NCBI GenBank assembly: GCA_910588325.1
Contig: CAJUPP010000087.1
Span: 1 to 12,574, forward strand
Origin: an uncultured Hungatella sp.
GTDB lineage: Bacteria > Bacillota > Clostridia > Lachnospirales > Lachnospiraceae
Reading direction: 5' to 3'
Length of the DNA stretch: 12,574 bases
The position numbers and the translations under genes were made by a program. Shown here one piece after another: positions 1 to 6,283 of the stretch. Every line of letters begins with the position of its first letter. The stretch's first letter is position 1. The notes below the pieces were generated by a model. That model was not told where the DNA came from. It worked only from the letters and a program-made list of their open reading frames with translations, and searched no databases.

Positions 1-1
1 G

Positions 2-94
2 GAGAGCATGGTAGCCATGGCGGGAAGCATGGGTCCTGACGGTTTTCTGGAGAGTATTAACGCCAAGCTGGTGAAGATAGCAAAAAGGAATTGA
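2..94 (+). CDS. C-terminal end of an unrecognised protein (5' truncated)
   Basis: An open frame enters from the left edge and ends at TGA (92-94), giving the last 30 residues, which include MGPDGFLESINAKL and end in KIAKRN. The end is basic and looks helical. No domain can be recognised from so short a piece and I assign no function. A strong plus-strand terminator follows 24 bp after the stop codon, which supports this being the true 3' end of a transcribed gene. The next gene is convergent, so no operon link to the right exists. Confidence 0.6.
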   Translation, partial: ESMVAMAGSMGPDGFLESINAKLVKIAKRN

Positions 95-117
95 GGAAGA
101 AAAGCGTCCTCAGCCGA

Positions 118-157
118 CAAGGCTGCCCAGGGTAATATCCCTGGGCAGCCTTGTTTT
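118..157 (+). terminator. Rho-independent terminator of the left-edge gene
   Basis: A perfect 15-bp stem (118-132 with 139-153, core GGCTGCCCAGGG) encloses a 6-nt loop and is followed by TTTT (154-157). The T tract is present only on the plus strand, so it serves the gene ending at 94. The hairpin also lies just past the stop codon of the convergent glycosidase gene and could partly stop that transcript as well, though without a T run there. Confidence 0.85.
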
Positions 158-174
158 CATCGTCACACTGACCG

Positions 175-1722
175 CTACACCAGCACAAATCCAGCGCTTT
201 GTCCTGACATGTGAAGTGTTTCGTTTTCGATTTGTATGTCTTTGCCAAAACCGTAAATCTTCTCCTTCATCTCATAAGGACAGGGGCAGGAGACATCCTC
301 TGCGGAAGGATTTATTGCCACCAGAATCCGGCTCTTTTCGTCGGAGCGAAGATATACCAGAGGATATTTTTTCGGTTGACAGTAAACAAACTCAATGGTT
401 CCGGATGCGCACAGAGACGGATAATTCCGGCGGATTTTTATGAGTTTTTGTATCTCATGCCACAGGGAATCCGCTTTCGCCATCTGCTGAGACACCACCG
501 GCGCGTCAATGGATGAATCCTGCACCGTATAAAGGTTTTCTTCCTCACCGTCGGAGAATCCGTAATTTTTACCGTTGTCCCACTGCATTGGTGTCCTGGC
601 GCCGGTGCGCCCGTAGCCGCCTTCTACGGAGTTCAGTTCCAGGTGGCGCATGCCGATTTCATCTCCATAGTACAGGAACGGAACCCCTGGCATGGACAGC
701 AGGAAGGCATATACCAGTTTTAGCTCTTCATAATCCAGATATTTCCGAATCCGGTCCATATCATGGTTGCCGGAGGGGATGCAGATCATGCCCTTCTGTT
801 TGGTCAGGTTGTAATTCTTCTGATACGTTTCCACGAAAGCAGAGGCGTCTCCCTTGCCTTCCCGGCTGAAATAGGGATGTTCACACCGGAACAAATCCAT
901 ATAGTGGGATGGTCCAAAGTGAAGAAGGAAGTCCATGTGGAAGCCTCCCATCAGGGATTTGTCCGGTTCGCCCCACTCGGAGATCAGCACGGCATCAGGA
1001 TAGGCTCTGTCCAGATAGTTGCGGATATCCTGCCACAGCCTGATGGTCTCCACGCTGTCCGTATCATTTTTTACCAGGGAGCCTGCCATGTCCACACGGA
1101 AGCCATCGCAGCCTTTGGACAGCCAGAAAGCCATGGCGTCCTTCATTGCTTGCCTTGTTCCCAGGGCCTCCGGGGAATCCACCGGACTCTGCCAGGGTTC
1201 CGTGGGATGGGCGAAACCGTAATTTAACGCCGGCTGATTGGAAAAGAAGTTGACCGCAACACAGCCGTTGCGGGGATAAAGGCCGCGAAGGGAACCAGTG
1301 ATCCCGTCATAATCTGCCACATCCGTCCAGATGCTGTCACTCCAAATATATCTGCCCCAGTAGGAATTAGGTTCTGCCTTGCAGGACTCCTTAAACCAGG
1401 GATGTTCTACGGAAGTATGGCCAGGAACAAAATCCAGGATAATATGCATGTCTCTTTTGTGTACTTCCTTAAATAACCGGACCAAATCCTCATTGGTCCC
1501 ATAGCGGGGCGCTACCTGACAGTAATCCGCCACATCATATCCCGCATCTCCAAATGGAGACAGATAGCAGGGATTCAGCCAGAGAGCATTACATCCCAGC
1601 TCTTTTATGTAATCCAGTTTTTGGATGATGCCCGGAATATCTCCGATTCCGTCTCCGTTTAAGTCCTTAAAGCTTTGTGGATAAATTTCATAAAAAACGC
1701 TTTCTTCTAACCAATGGCTCAT
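175..1722 (-). CDS. GH13-family alpha-glycosidase (alpha-amylase/alpha-glucosidase type)
   Basis: Predicted cytoplasmic 515-aa glycoside hydrolase of family 13, acting on alpha-glucosidic bonds in short maltodextrin-like or related sugars. There is no signal peptide. Visible landmarks are a calcium-site-like DLNGDGIGDI (20-29), conserved region I DFVPGHTS (97-104), the nucleophile Asp211 in GFRVDMA, the acid/base Glu249 in ISEWGE, and the transition-state Asp321 in SGNHD. PGVPFLYYGDEIGM (345-358) and ARTPMQWD (375-382) follow, as in oligo-1,6-glucosidase and trehalose-synthase relatives. The C-terminal ~80 residues fit the usual beta-sandwich. The start at 1722 is chosen because GGAGGAAC lies just upstream and the family-typical N-terminus WLEESVFYEIYPQSF begins there; an in-frame Met further upstream lies in the promoter region. 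The gene is divergent from an AraC regulator. The exact substrate cannot be read from the sequence. Confidence 0.93.
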   Translation of the reverse strand: MSHWLEESVFYEIYPQSFKDLNGDGIGDIPGIIQKLDYIKELGCNALWLNPCYLSPFGDAGYDVADYCQVAPRYGTNEDLVRLFKEVHKRDMHIILDFVPGHTSVEHPWFKESCKAEPNSYWGRYIWSDSIWTDVADYDGITGSLRGLYPRNGCVAVNFFSNQPALNYGFAHPTEPWQSPVDSPEALGTRQAMKDAMAFWLSKGCDGFRVDMAGSLVKNDTDSVETIRLWQDIRNYLDRAYPDAVLISEWGEPDKSLMGGFHMDFLLHFGPSHYMDLFRCEHPYFSREGKGDASAFVETYQKNYNLTKQKGMICIPSGNHDMDRIRKYLDYEELKLVYAFLLSMPGVPFLYYGDEIGMRHLELNSVEGGYGRTGARTPMQWDNGKNYGFSDGEEENLYTVQDSSIDAPVVSQQMAKADSLWHEIQKLIKIRRNYPSLCASGTIEFVYCQPKKYPLVYLRSDEKSRILVAINPSAEDVSCPCPYEMKEKIYGFGKDIQIENETLHMSGQSAGFVLV

Positions 1723-1769
1723 ATGTTGTTCCTCCGAGATTAAAAACATTTTTTTATAAATCGGAGTAT

Positions 1770-1797
1770 ATCCTACAAAAATAGAATCATGTTGCAA
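1770..1797 (-). promoter_or_regulatory. Possible promoter of the GH13 gene
   Basis: Read on the minus strand, TTGCAA (1797-1792) is followed after 16 bp by TAGGAT (1775-1770). An alternative -10, TATACT, sits at 1770-1765 but lacks a well-spaced -35. Both are imperfect, as expected for a promoter that needs an activator. The direct repeats at 1796-1832 overlap the upstream edge of the -35. Confidence 0.4.
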
Positions 1798-1832
1798 TAT
1801 ATCCATGATATATAGTAAAATATCCATATTAT
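1796..1832. promoter_or_regulatory. Paired direct repeats, likely AraC-family operator
   Basis: Two copies of a 16-bp word with shared core ATATCCAT (1796-1811 and 1817-1832; 13 of 16 positions identical) lie exactly 21 bp apart, two turns of the helix. AraC-family proteins carry two helix-turn-helix motifs per subunit and typically bind such direct repeats as a dimer. The proximal repeat abuts the possible -35 of the GH13 promoter, the geometry of activator sites that contact RNA polymerase. Binding by the adjacent regulator is inferred. Confidence 0.55.
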
Positions 1833-1916
1833 GACATGAGTGTGTGTCTTAAATTCCGTAACAAACAGAGAATAGGTGTGATACAAGATATATAGAATAG
1901 GGAGAGGAGACAGGAA

Positions 1917-2780
1917 ATGAAATTGGAGCTTCGTGAGACCAGAAAGCAGGGAACCTCTCTTCACCCGCTGAAAATATACGGAATGCAGGATATAAACGGG
2001 AAAATCGATGTCCCCTATCACTGGCAGGAGACTGTGGAAATCCTGTGGATACAGTGCGGAAGGCTTTCCTTGATGATTAAAGAAACCTTATATGAAGGAA
2101 AACAGGGAGACATCTTCTATGTCAATCCCTGTGAGCTTCACGGGATGCGGTCTCTCACCGGAGACTGTATGTATCTGGCGTTTATTTTTCCTCTTTCCTG
2201 GTTTCGGGCGGTGAAAGAAGATGAGACCGAAGAACTGTATGTAAAGCCGCTGGAGGAGGGGAGTGTCTGCATAGAAGCCCGTCTTCCTGCCCGGACCGCA
2301 GAGCATGTCGTACCGATTTTTCAGGAGATATACGAACTGTATGAGAACGGAGGAAACGGGGCCTGGCTGGGAATCAAAGCAGGACTGCTTCGTTTTTATT
2401 ACTGCATGTACAGAGACAATCTGACTGTCCGCAGGCAGAAGGATTCCGGAGAGATGGATATGCGCCTTAAAATCTCCCGCTATATTGAGAAACATTGCAA
2501 TGAGCCGATTTCCCTGAAAAGTATGGGGAAGGAATTCCATATGTCGCCCAAGTATTTCAGCACCTATTTTCAGAAGCATTTTGCAAGAAATTTTTCTGAT
2601 TATGTTATGGCGGTCCGTGTGGAAAAGGCCAAAAGGCTGCTGTCTGAGACCGACGGGGATATGGAACTGGTGGCGCAGCAGTCCGGCTTTTCCAGCAGCA
2701 GCTACTTTATTCGGGTTTTCCGGCAGGTTCTGGGCATGACGCCGGGGCAGTATCGGAAGAAAGAGGTTTTTCCTGAATAA
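1917..2780 (+). CDS. AraC-family transcriptional regulator
   Basis: A 287-aa cytoplasmic DNA-binding regulator. The N-terminal half (about 15-100) resembles the cupin-like sugar-sensing domain of AraC proteins (YHWQETVEILWIQCG; GDIFYVNPCELHGM at 64-77). The C-terminal ~100 residues hold the two helix-turn-helix motifs: one around 196-220 (PISLKSMGKEFHMSPKYFS) and one around 247-271 (DMELVAQQSGFSSSSYFIRVF), ending in the family hallmark GMTPGQYRK (273-281). The start at 1917 is preceded by GGAGAGGAGACAGG. The gene is transcribed divergently from the GH13 gene, which it probably controls through the 21-bp-spaced repeats between them. The inducer is probably a sugar related to the GH13 substrate; this is inference. 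Length is normal for the family. Confidence 0.92.
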   Translation: MKLELRETRKQGTSLHPLKIYGMQDINGKIDVPYHWQETVEILWIQCGRLSLMIKETLYEGKQGDIFYVNPCELHGMRSLTGDCMYLAFIFPLSWFRAVKEDETEELYVKPLEEGSVCIEARLPARTAEHVVPIFQEIYELYENGGNGAWLGIKAGLLRFYYCMYRDNLTVRRQKDSGEMDMRLKISRYIEKHCNEPISLKSMGKEFHMSPKYFSTYFQKHFARNFSDYVMAVRVEKAKRLLSETDGDMELVAQQSGFSSSSYFIRVFRQVLGMTPGQYRKKEVFPE

Positions 2781-3048
2781 TAGGGTTTGATAAGATCTTT
2801 ACGACATAGTTTTGGCTTTTTAAGACAAGCAAAAGCGTGTTCTGAGTATGCGGCCGGATGTCATCGTTCCTGTTCGCAGGTCCCCTGTGAACGTAACGGC
2901 ATATGCCCATTTGAAATCGCCTGGGGCGATGGGGCATATGCTTTGGCCCCATAACTGTATTGGCTTATGACGAATCAGTGGAGTGATTCGTCATGGAGTG
3001 AACAATAACATGTCATCTATCAAGTTGGAAAGTAATTTATAAAAAAGA
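2781..3048. other. Gene-free region with three successive hairpins
   Basis: The full gap between genes runs 2781-3131; no convincing ORF or tRNA is seen in it. It contains three separate inverted repeats. Stem 2872-2880/2884-2892 has 9 bp with one G-U pair. Outer stem 2899-2908/2932-2941 has 10 bp and encloses a second stem at 2916-2921/2925-2930. The third, 2967-2977/2984-2994, is a perfect 11-bp inverted repeat with a 6-nt loop. None is followed by a run of T, so they are not ordinary intrinsic terminators. No clear terminator for the AraC gene is present. The right end holds the promoter of the next gene. Confidence 0.6.
2967..2994. repeat. Perfect 11-bp inverted repeat
   Basis: ATGACGAATCA and its exact reverse complement flank a 6-nt loop (GTGGAG). 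There is no T tract on either side. It could be a palindromic interspersed element or an operator; a single copy is seen here. Confidence 0.7.
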
Positions 3049-3077
3049 TTGACAAACATATGTTTGGGGCGTAACAT
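3049..3077 (+). promoter_or_regulatory. Sigma-A promoter with palindrome in its spacer
   Basis: TTGACA (3049-3054, perfect -35) is followed after 17 bp by TAACAT (3072-3077). The next gene starts at 3132 with GGAGGG just upstream. A perfect 14-bp palindrome, CAAACATATGTTTG (3053-3066), covers the end of the -35 and most of the spacer, where a bound repressor would block polymerase. Confidence 0.6.
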
Positions 3078-3131
3078 TTTATATGGAACAAGTGGATAAA
3101 TTCATGCTCAGATTTTGGAGGGAATGACAAG

Positions 3132-3533
3132 ATGAGAAGAGAACTTGGGATTGCAAGATGTGGTTTGGCCTGTTGCCTGTGCTCCGATAATACCAGATGT
3201 AATGGCTGTCAATCCGATGAATGTCAGGATAAGGAATGGTGTGAAAACCGAAAGTGTTCAATCGAAAAAGGAATATCCAACTGCTTTTTGTGTGAAAATC
3301 AGTGCAGGAAAGGGATGCTGTCGAAGATGAAGCCTTATGGTTTTACCATGTTTGCAAAACGCTTTGGGCTGGAAGCTTTGCTGGATTTTCTGGAACGAAA
3401 TGAGAAAAACGGGGTGGCTTATCATCGGGAAGGAATCCATGGGGATTACGATGAGTTTGATGATTTAGAAGAATTGATTGAATTTATAAAGAATGGGAAG
3501 CGGATGAAAAGGCAGAGGCAGCGGGGGGATTGA
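3132..3533 (+). CDS. DUF3795-type cysteine-rich protein
   Basis: A 133-aa small soluble protein. The first ~60 residues carry many cysteines in paired spacing (RCGLACCLCSDNTRCNGC, then further Cys pairs to about residue 59), as in the DUF3795 family, where they probably bind metal. The remaining part is charged and helical, ending in a very basic tail (KRMKRQRQRGD). No function is established for the family. The start at 3132 follows GGAGGG with 9-nt spacing and matches the usual family N-terminus, in which the first Cys comes near residue 10. It has its own promoter with a palindromic site. The next gene begins 97 bp downstream on the same strand with no terminator between, so the two may be co-transcribed. 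Confidence 0.75.
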   Translation: MRRELGIARCGLACCLCSDNTRCNGCQSDECQDKEWCENRKCSIEKGISNCFLCENQCRKGMLSKMKPYGFTMFAKRFGLEALLDFLERNEKNGVAYHREGIHGDYDEFDDLEELIEFIKNGKRMKRQRQRGD

Positions 3534-3630
3534 AGCTCATTTTTTAGATGAATGGTTTCAATGGGTGAGACAGGCATATGATTTTTCAGTCAGGAAGAAG
3601 ACATGGATGTTGACAAAGAGGAGATGACCT

Positions 3631-4371
3631 ATGAAGAAACTGGTTTTTGCATACATAAAAAAGAAGTATAAGCTCTCTCCGGAGTATCCATGGGCGAAAT
3701 ATGACAGCAATGCGGTTTTTCGCCACAGCGACAATAAGAAATGGTTTGCCCTGGTGATGGAAGTGGGAAAGGACAGGCTGGGGCTTTCGGGAGACGGATC
3801 TGTGGATGTGATCAATTTGAAAATTGATGACCTTATGTTTCGTGATATGCTGCTGAGGGAAGGGGGCATTCTTCCTGCCTATCACATGAACAAGAAACAT
3901 TGGATCACAGTCCTTTTGGATGGCACGGTGAAAGCAGATAGGGTTTATGAATTGATTGATACAAGTTTTTTGGCTACTGCCTCAAAGAAAAAACAGAAGA
4001 AAATGAGTCCGCCCAGGGAATGGATCATTCCGGCAAACCCTAAATTTTACGATATTTTGCATGCCTTTGACAATGCTGAGACGATCCAGTGGAAGCAGAG
4101 CGGCAATATGAAAGCCGGAGATACGGTATTTATGTATGTGGCGGCTCCGGTATCGGAGATTCTCTATAAATGCAAGGTGACAGAAAGCGATATTCCTTAC
4201 AATTATCAGGATAAGAACCTGACTATCACCACGGTTATGAATATTAAGCTTCTGCGAAGGTATGAGGAAGGACGGTTTTCCTTTGACAGGCTGAAAAAAG
4301 AGTATGGGATTTATGCGATACGAGGACCGAGAGGGGTGCCAAACAGCTTAAGCCATGAGCTGAATTTGTAG
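3631..4371 (+). CDS. MmcQ/YjbR-like protein fused to an EVE-like domain
   Basis: A 246-aa soluble protein with two domains. Residues 1 to about 115 resemble the MmcQ/YjbR (DUF419) fold: YPWAKYDSNAVFRHSDNKKW near 19-38, then VDVINLKIDD and the typical AYHMNKKHWITV (83-94) before a C-terminal helix. A basic linker (SKKKQKK, 118-124) leads to residues 129-246, which resemble EVE/PUA-like domains: REWIIPANPKFYDI, IQWKQSGNMKAGDTVFMYV, then a strand-rich end. EVE relatives bind modified bases in nucleic acids and MmcQ/YjbR proteins are suspected DNA binders, so a nucleic-acid role is likely but unproven. Stand-alone MmcQ proteins are about 115 aa, so the C-terminal half is an addition. GAGGAG precedes the ATG, and a terminator follows 50 bp after the stop. 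Confidence 0.78.
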   Translation: MKKLVFAYIKKKYKLSPEYPWAKYDSNAVFRHSDNKKWFALVMEVGKDRLGLSGDGSVDVINLKIDDLMFRDMLLREGGILPAYHMNKKHWITVLLDGTVKADRVYELIDTSFLATASKKKQKKMSPPREWIIPANPKFYDILHAFDNAETIQWKQSGNMKAGDTVFMYVAAPVSEILYKCKVTESDIPYNYQDKNLTITTVMNIKLLRRYEEGRFSFDRLKKEYGIYAIRGPRGVPNSLSHELNL

Positions 4372-4421
4372 AGACTTTCTTGGCCGTCGGCTTTTAAGAA
4401 TAGGGAGAAGAAAACTTTAGA

Positions 4422-4458
4422 AAAGGCTGCTGAAGATTACGGCAGCCTTTGTTTTGTT
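4422..4458 (+). terminator. Rho-independent terminator after the MmcQ-EVE gene
   Basis: A 9-bp stem (4422-4430 AAAGGCTGC with 4442-4450 GCAGCCTTT), 11-nt loop, followed by GTTTTGTT. It ends the transcript of the MmcQ-EVE gene and isolates the XRE promoter just downstream. Confidence 0.75.
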
Positions 4459-4476
4459 AAAAAATTTTTTGAGAAA

Positions 4477-4540
4477 TGTAAAATGTGCTTGACATATAAT
4501 GTAAAGTATATTATACTTTTAATGTAAAGCAAATTTTACA
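4477..4540 (+). promoter_or_regulatory. XRE-operon promoter overlaid by three phased operators
   Basis: TTGACA (4489-4494), a 17-bp spacer and TATACT (4512-4517) form a near-consensus sigma-A promoter. Three copies of TGTAAA-N6-TTTACA start at 4477, 4500 and 4523, exactly 23 bp apart. The right half-site of copy 1 is the -35 itself, that of copy 2 is the -10, and copy 3 (a perfect dyad, 4523-4540) covers the start of transcription. A further 17-bp dyad, AAAGTATA-T-TATACTTT (4503-4519), lies across the spacer and -10. This arrangement predicts tight repression, probably by the XRE protein encoded just downstream. Confidence 0.8.
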
Positions 4541-4610
4541 ATTAAACGATAAGTGCTGTTCTTTAGAATAATGCAAGTCAGCACTTCGTGCATAGGAAGA
4601 AGGTGGTAGG

Positions 4611-4808
4611 GTGAAAAACCGAATCCAGGAATTGAGGAAGGAGAAGCGGATACGCCAGGAGGATCTGGCAGATGCGGTGGGAGTAACCAGGCAGACCATT
4701 ATCTCTTTGGAGAACGGGAAATATAATGCATCTCTGCAGCTGGCCTACAAGATAGCCAGGTATTTTGGCAGGCAAATCGAGGAAGTATTTTTATTTGAGG
4801 AGGAATAA
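4611..4808 (+). CDS. Small XRE/Cro-family HTH regulator
   Basis: A 65-aa protein that is almost wholly one Cro/C1-type helix-turn-helix domain: NRIQELRKEKRIRQEDLADAVGVTRQTI followed by SLENGKYNASLQLAYKIARYF and the typical IEEVFLFEE end. Such minimal regulators in Clostridia usually bind DNA as dimers. The start is GTG at 4611, preceded by AAGGTGG; no upstream ATG gives a better family match. The membrane-protein gene starts two bases after its stop codon, so the pair forms an operon. Upstream lie a strong promoter and three palindromic sites, which suggest autoregulation. The signal it senses is unknown; the membrane partner may supply it. Confidence 0.9.
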   Translation: MKNRIQELRKEKRIRQEDLADAVGVTRQTIISLENGKYNASLQLAYKIARYFGRQIEEVFLFEEE

Positions 4809-4810
4809 TA

Positions 4811-5269
4811 ATGTTATTTGAGCAGTTATTCGGACATGGCACTGTTAATTTTGAGAAGCGATGCAGAGTAAGGATTCGTGCTGGCATGGGAGCAGCTCTT
4901 TTGGGATTTTTATCCATAGCTGCAGCATTCGCAGTAGAGAAAACAACAGAGGTTACGGGGCAGATGTGTATTTGGTTTGGGATCGGCCTTGTGGTGGGAG
5001 GAATCCTTAAAGTAGTAAGGAACCAAAAGATTTTAAAGAATCCCGATTTGAAAAAGAGCAGGGAGATTATGGAGACAGATGAGAGAAACCGGGAGATTGG
5101 CCTTAAGTGCTGGGCGTACAGCGGCTACACCATGTTTCTGCTTCTATACATTGGAATTCTGGCAGGAGTATTCTTCAACGAAATGATTGCACAGGTGCTT
5201 TTGGTGGTAACCGCCGTCTATGCATTGTTGCTGTTTATTTTCCGGCGGCTGTTGGAGAAAAGCATGTAA
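4811..5269 (+). CDS. Four-helix membrane protein partnered with XRE regulator
   Basis: A 152-aa integral membrane protein with hydrophobic segments at about 25-42, 51-69, 103-122 and 126-145. Between helices 2 and 3 there is a charged loop with TDERNREI (89-96), a motif seen in DUF2178-like and related membrane proteins that are commonly encoded beside small XRE regulators in Firmicutes. The ATG at 4811 is preceded by GAGGAGG, which lies inside the end of the XRE gene; only two bases separate the genes, implying coupled translation. The role is unknown. By context it may bind or sense something that modulates the XRE protein, but this is inference. Transcription ends at the terminator at 5381-5421, beyond the stop of the convergent LysR gene. 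Confidence 0.75.
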   Translation: MLFEQLFGHGTVNFEKRCRVRIRAGMGAALLGFLSIAAAFAVEKTTEVTGQMCIWFGIGLVVGGILKVVRNQKILKNPDLKKSREIMETDERNREIGLKCWAYSGYTMFLLLYIGILAGVFFNEMIAQVLLVVTAVYALLLFIFRRLLEKSM

Positions 5270-5327
5270 ACTCTGGCAGCCGGAGCAGGTCTCATATGAT
5301 ACGGGCCTCTGACTTTCAGGAAACAAA

Positions 5328-6224
5328 TCACAGGGATTTCTGCTCTGCGGCAAATGCCAGAAAGGAATTTAATGCGCCGGAAGAACGGTTGGGATAATGA
5401 ACGAATCCCACCGTTCTTTTTGGAATGGGAGAATTTAAGGGAATCTGTGTCAGACGGCCGGATTCCAGTTCATCTGCTACGAATTCCCGGATAACGCTTC
5501 CGATTCCCAGACCGATTTTGGCAAATTCAATCAGCAGGTCCATGGTAGTAACCTCCAAAAGGCTGTTGACCTGGATGTGATTGGTGGACATATAGTCGTC
5601 AATGTATCGTCTGGTAATATTGTTGCGATCCAAAAGCATAATGTTCCCTGCCTGAAAGATATCTGCGTCATCGCCTTCCCGCAGCCTTAAGTTTTCCAGG
5701 TAGCTGGGAGTGGCCACGAAAATGTCTTCAATCTCCATAACAGGCAGGAACGACAGATTTTTCTGAGGCTTCGGCTGTGCAACCAGCCCCAGATCGATTT
5801 TCTGCTGTTCCAGCATAGCCAGGGTCTGGCTGGTGGATTGATTTTCTATGGTAATTTTTATATGAGGATATTTTTCAATAAAGCCCTTCAAATAGGACAC
5901 CATGATGAAACGGCAAAGGGTATTACTGACACCGATACGGATATGTCCCATATGAAATTCACGGAAACGTTTTAGTTCCAGTTCGCCGGCAGTCAGTTCG
6001 TCGAAAGCGAAGCGGATATGTTCAAATAAAATACTGCCTTCTTCTGTTAGCTGTACACCTCTGGAATTTCGGGTAAAAAGCACGGTATCCAGGCTGTCCT
6101 CCAGTTTTCCGATGGCTTTGCTGATGGCTGGCTGGCTGATATAGAGTTCCTTGGCAGCCTTGGAAATATTGCCTGCTCTGGCCACCTCATAGAAGATTTT
6201 ATAGTGGGACAGATTTTGTTCCAT
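5328..6224 (-). CDS. LysR-family transcriptional regulator
   Basis: A 298-aa regulator. The N-terminal winged helix-turn-helix is clear: FYEVARAGNISKAAKELYISQPAIS then KAIGKLEDSLDTVLFTR (residues 11-52) and RGVQLTEEG. From about residue 92 comes the two-lobed periplasmic-binding-protein-like effector domain (HIRIGVSNTLCRF; later DLLIEFAKIGLGIGSVI). AAAGGAGG lies 11 nt before the ATG. It is the last gene of a minus-strand run (85-aa protein, 421-aa protein, LysR; gap of 59 bp upstream) that is divergent from the dual hydratase cluster. It is therefore the best candidate to control that cluster, probably in response to a dicarboxylate-type ligand; this is inference. Its 3' coding end contains a terminator for the opposite strand. 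Confidence 0.92.
   Translation of the reverse strand: MEQNLSHYKIFYEVARAGNISKAAKELYISQPAISKAIGKLEDSLDTVLFTRNSRGVQLTEEGSILFEHIRFAFDELTAGELELKRFREFHMGHIRIGVSNTLCRFIMVSYLKGFIEKYPHIKITIENQSTSQTLAMLEQQKIDLGLVAQPKPQKNLSFLPVMEIEDIFVATPSYLENLRLREGDDADIFQAGNIMLLDRNNITRRYIDDYMSTNHIQVNSLLEVTTMDLLIEFAKIGLGIGSVIREFVADELESGRLTQIPLNSPIPKRTVGFVHYPNRSSGALNSFLAFAAEQKSL
5381..5421 (+). terminator. Terminator of the XRE operon, inside antisense LysR coding
   Basis: A 14-bp stem with one bulged T (5381-5395 with 5405-5418) and a 9-nt loop ends in TTTTT (5417-5421) on the plus strand. On the minus strand there is no T run, so LysR transcription is not stopped. The hairpin lies within the LysR coding sequence and is about 110 bp past the membrane-protein stop codon. 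Confidence 0.75.
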
Positions 6225-6283
6225 GGACAGATTCGCCTCCTTTCATTTCTCAAGAATATTTTTTGGCACCATAATTGCACGCC

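Noticed and set aside
118..157. Left hairpin as terminator of the GH13 gene
   Set aside because: On the minus strand the stem is not followed by T residues; it fits the plus-strand gene.
763..1227. 154-aa plus-strand ORF inside the GH13 gene
   Set aside because: Antisense shadow of a gene with intact catalytic motifs; no recognisable domain.
1723..1827. Upstream in-frame Met codons that would lengthen the GH13 protein by 35 residues
   Set aside because: They lie in the direct repeats and promoter; a strong ribosome site precedes the Met at 1722, where family homology begins.
2088..2579. 163-aa minus-strand ORF inside the AraC gene
   Set aside because: Antisense shadow of a clear AraC coding sequence.
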